This document shows, piece after piece, positions 13,717-15,166 of a stretch of DNA of 15,166 nucleotides. How positions within the stretch are numbered: position 1 is the stretch's first letter; every line of letters starts with the position of its first letter. A model generated the notes under the pieces. The model was not told the DNA's origin and made no database searches. It saw only the letters and a list, made by a program, of their open reading frames with translations. Source of the DNA: Spirochaetales bacterium (lineage in GTDB: Bacteria; Spirochaetota; Spirochaetia; JABMQR01); NCBI GenBank assembly GCA_023139255.1, contig JAGLNY010000268.1, positions 1 through 15,166 of the forward strand, in the 5' to 3' direction. Position numbers and translations under genes: made by a program.

Positions 13717-14589
13717 ATGAAAGCTGGGAAAACTTTTATAACAGAATATTCTTACACTGAAGATGATAACATCCTCTCAATGTATTTAAAAGAAATAAAT
13801 AAAATACCTCTTCTTAGCAGGGATGAAGAGATAAAAATAGCAACTGATGCAGCTGATGGGAAAGAAAGTGCAAAAAAGAAACTAATAGAGTCAAATCTTC
13901 GTTTTGTCGTTAATGTTGCAAAAAAATATCAAAACCAGGGACTTCCGCTTATTGATTTAATTAACGAAGGCAATATAGGTCTTATGAATGCTATTGATCG
14001 TTTTGATGTTGATAAGGGTTATCATTTTATTTCTTATGCTGTTTGGTGGATTAGACAGGCTATCCTGAAGTCTATATGTGAAAAATCCAGGACCATACGA
14101 TTGCCGCTGAACCGGGCAAATGAGCTGATACAGATACAAAAAGCACAGAAAGAATTAACTTCAATGCATGGTACTGATCCGGATCTTGCTGAAATTGCCA
14201 GGATGACCCAACTTGATGAACGCCACATTTCTGATTTGTTAAGCATTTCACGGGAGATGATATCTCTTGAAACCCCGATTTTTACTGATAATAACAATTC
14301 AGAACTTGGGGATTTTATTGAGGATGCCGATTATATATCACCTGAGGAAAGTATTGTAGAAAACTCGCTGCGTGATGATATAAATTCTGTTTTGAGTACA
14401 CTTAGTCAAAAAGAATCCGAAATTGTTGAATACCGGTTTGGTCTTAACGGCAAACATGCAATGTCATTAAAAGAAATCGGGGATATATACAATCTTACAA
14501 AGGAACGAATTCGGCAGATTGAAAAGAAAGCACTTGAACGGCTCAGACATCCGTCAAGAAGTAAATACCTGGAAGCGTATTCTGCTTGA
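13717..14589 (+). CDS. rpoS: Alternative sigma-70-family factor, group 2 (RpoS-like)
   Basis: This 290-residue sigma factor would direct RNA polymerase to a set of alternative promoters. It lacks the acidic region 1.1 and the long non-conserved region of primary sigma factors, which fits group 2. Region 1.2 is at about 17-50 (DNILSMYLKEINKIPLLSRDEE). Region 2 is at about 55-128, with ESNLRFVVNVAKKY, DLINEGNIGLMNAIDRFD and the promoter-melting/-10 segment ISYAVWWIRQAI at 105-116. Region 3 is at about 134-212, ending in LGDFIEDADYISPEE. Region 4 is at about 222-285, with the -35 helix-turn-helix LKEIGDIYNLTKERIRQIEK at 251-270. The start has a strong AGGAGG 6 nt upstream. It is followed by its own terminator. 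A sigma-54-type promoter and two dyads lie upstream. The symbol follows the analogy with Borrelia RpoS; a second RpoD-like factor is the alternative. Confidence 0.82.
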   Translation: MKAGKTFITEYSYTEDDNILSMYLKEINKIPLLSRDEEIKIATDAADGKESAKKKLIESNLRFVVNVAKKYQNQGLPLIDLINEGNIGLMNAIDRFDVDKGYHFISYAVWWIRQAILKSICEKSRTIRLPLNRANELIQIQKAQKELTSMHGTDPDLAEIARMTQLDERHISDLLSISREMISLETPIFTDNNNSELGDFIEDADYISPEESIVENSLRDDINSVLSTLSQKESEIVEYRFGLNGKHAMSLKEIGDIYNLTKERIRQIEKKALERLRHPSRSKYLEAYSA

Positions 14590-14668
14590 AATTTACAGAT
14601 TGTCGATTAAAGTATGAACAAAAACAATTTTTCTTATTAATATTCTCGATAGATAAAAATTTATTATG

Positions 14669-14715
14669 AAAAAGAGTCCATAATGTTATTATTAACATGG
14701 CGGGCTCTTTTTTTT
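14669..14715 (+). terminator. Rho-independent terminator of the sigma factor gene
   Basis: The outer stem AAAGAGTCC/GGGCTCTTT (9 pairs, one G-T) is followed by a run of T. An inner stem ATGTTA/TAACAT extends the structure. It lies 80 nt after the stop codon and separates this gene from ppdK. Confidence 0.85.
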
Positions 14716-14772
14716 ACTTTCAAAATATATAATAATAATCGAAGCTCATGTGCAAAGGCTAAAAAGTTTTTT

Positions 14773-14800
14773 TTGCATGAATCGTGTGCATGGCTATAAT
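14773..14800 (+). promoter_or_regulatory. Putative promoter of ppdK
   Basis: TTGCAT (-35, 4/6), 16 bases, then a perfect TATAAT. The predicted start near 14807 gives a leader of about 28 nt containing the GGAG ribosome site. TGCATG occurs at 14774-14779 and again at 14787-14792 in the spacer, a possible protein-binding repeat. Confidence 0.55.
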
Positions 14801-14834
14801 TTACTTAATAAATAGTGATGGAGGATTCTAACTA

Positions 14835-15166
14835 ATGACAGAACAAAAGTATGTGTATTTTTTCGGTACAAAGCAGACCGAGGGAAACGCCGGAATGAAA
14901 GAACTTCTTGGTGGGAAAGGGGCAAATCTTGCTGAAATGTCTAGTATCGGCTTACCAGTACCGCCGGGATTTACTATAAGTACAGAGACTTGCGCTTATT
15001 TTTCAGAAAACAAAGGAGAATATCCAGAAGGTTTGAAAGAACAGGTTCTGGAAAATCTGAAAAAACTTGAGGCAGAAATGGGTGCTGAATTAGGTGATCC
15101 TGAAAACCCGCTTCTTGTTTCTGTTCGTTCAGGAGCAAAGTTTTCAATGCCAGGGATGATGGATAC
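14835..15166 (+). CDS. ppdK: Pyruvate phosphate dikinase, N-terminal part (cut by window edge)
   Basis: The first 110 residues of a protein normally near 880-900 residues are present. PPDK interconverts pyruvate, ATP and phosphate with PEP, AMP and pyrophosphate; many anaerobes use it in a pyrophosphate-linked glycolysis. The start of the ATP-grasp domain is clear: YVYFFG, then MKELLGGKGANLAEMSSIGL at about 21-40, VPPGFTISTETC at about 42-53 and LLVSVRSGAKFSMPGMMD at the edge. The last has the basic/Gly segment that contacts ATP phosphates in PPDK and PEP synthase. The MPGMMD form and the early KGANLAEM favour PPDK over PEP synthase. GGAG (14820-14823) precedes the ATG by 11 nt. It has its own promoter and is separated from the sigma factor gene by a terminator. 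Confidence 0.93.
   Translation, partial: MTEQKYVYFFGTKQTEGNAGMKELLGGKGANLAEMSSIGLPVPPGFTISTETCAYFSENKGEYPEGLKEQVLENLKKLEAEMGAELGDPENPLLVSVRSGAKFSMPGMMD

Noticed and set aside
14818..14835. A five-codon frame (ATG to TAA) ending in TAATG at the ppdK start, suggestive of a leader peptide.
   Set aside because: It has no ribosome site of its own, contains the ppdK GGAG, and its codons show no attenuation-like content.

Overview
This window looks like chromosomal DNA of a spirochaete, most likely Spirochaetales. It is AT-rich by eye. The strongest argument is the gene order murG, cvpA, a clamp-loader-like gene, a soluble PAS histidine kinase and a sigma-54-dependent response regulator. From memory this matches the murG-cvpA-(unknown)-hk2-rrp2 cluster of Borrelia and a similar run in Treponema. 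No database search was possible, so the organism call is an inference.

Layout. (1) The minus strand from 1 to about 4710 carries a TPP riboswitch and a thiamine ABC importer, thiB-thiP-thiQ. Beyond thiQ lies a secreted, beta-rich (probably outer-membrane) protein gene that runs off the left edge and seems to have its own promoter. (2) The plus strand from 4791 to 12340 is one tightly packed run: murG, cvpA, a delta-prime-like clamp-loader gene, the histidine kinase, the NtrC-type regulator and a dinG-type helicase. Every junction overlaps or abuts except cvpA/holB. That junction is split by a 148-bp palindromic element with TA-flanked terminal inverted repeats (MITE-like). (3) A lone minus-strand groES has a clear terminator facing dinG. 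(4) On the plus strand follow a small TPR protein, a 290-residue sigma-70-family factor of the RpoS/group-2 type with its own terminator, and the start of pyruvate phosphate dikinase, cut by the right edge.

How the parts may work together. The most interesting reading is a regulatory cascade contained in the window. The kinase would phosphorylate the sigma-54 activator. The sigma factor gene has a good -24/-12 (sigma-54) promoter match immediately upstream, and 120-180 bases before it two similar TGTGT-N7-ACwCA dyads exactly 40 bp apart, as expected for activator (enhancer) sites. This would parallel the Borrelia Hk2-Rrp2-RpoN-RpoS pathway. The motifs are visible in the sequence; the regulatory link is inferred.

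A second pattern is that three genes without a Shine-Dalgarno sequence (the left-edge secreted protein, murG and the TPR gene) each have a promoter-like -10 hexamer only 7-9 nt before the ATG, suggesting leaderless mRNAs. No stretch longer than 300 bases lacks a gene. I saw no tRNA, rRNA, CRISPR array or full insertion sequence.
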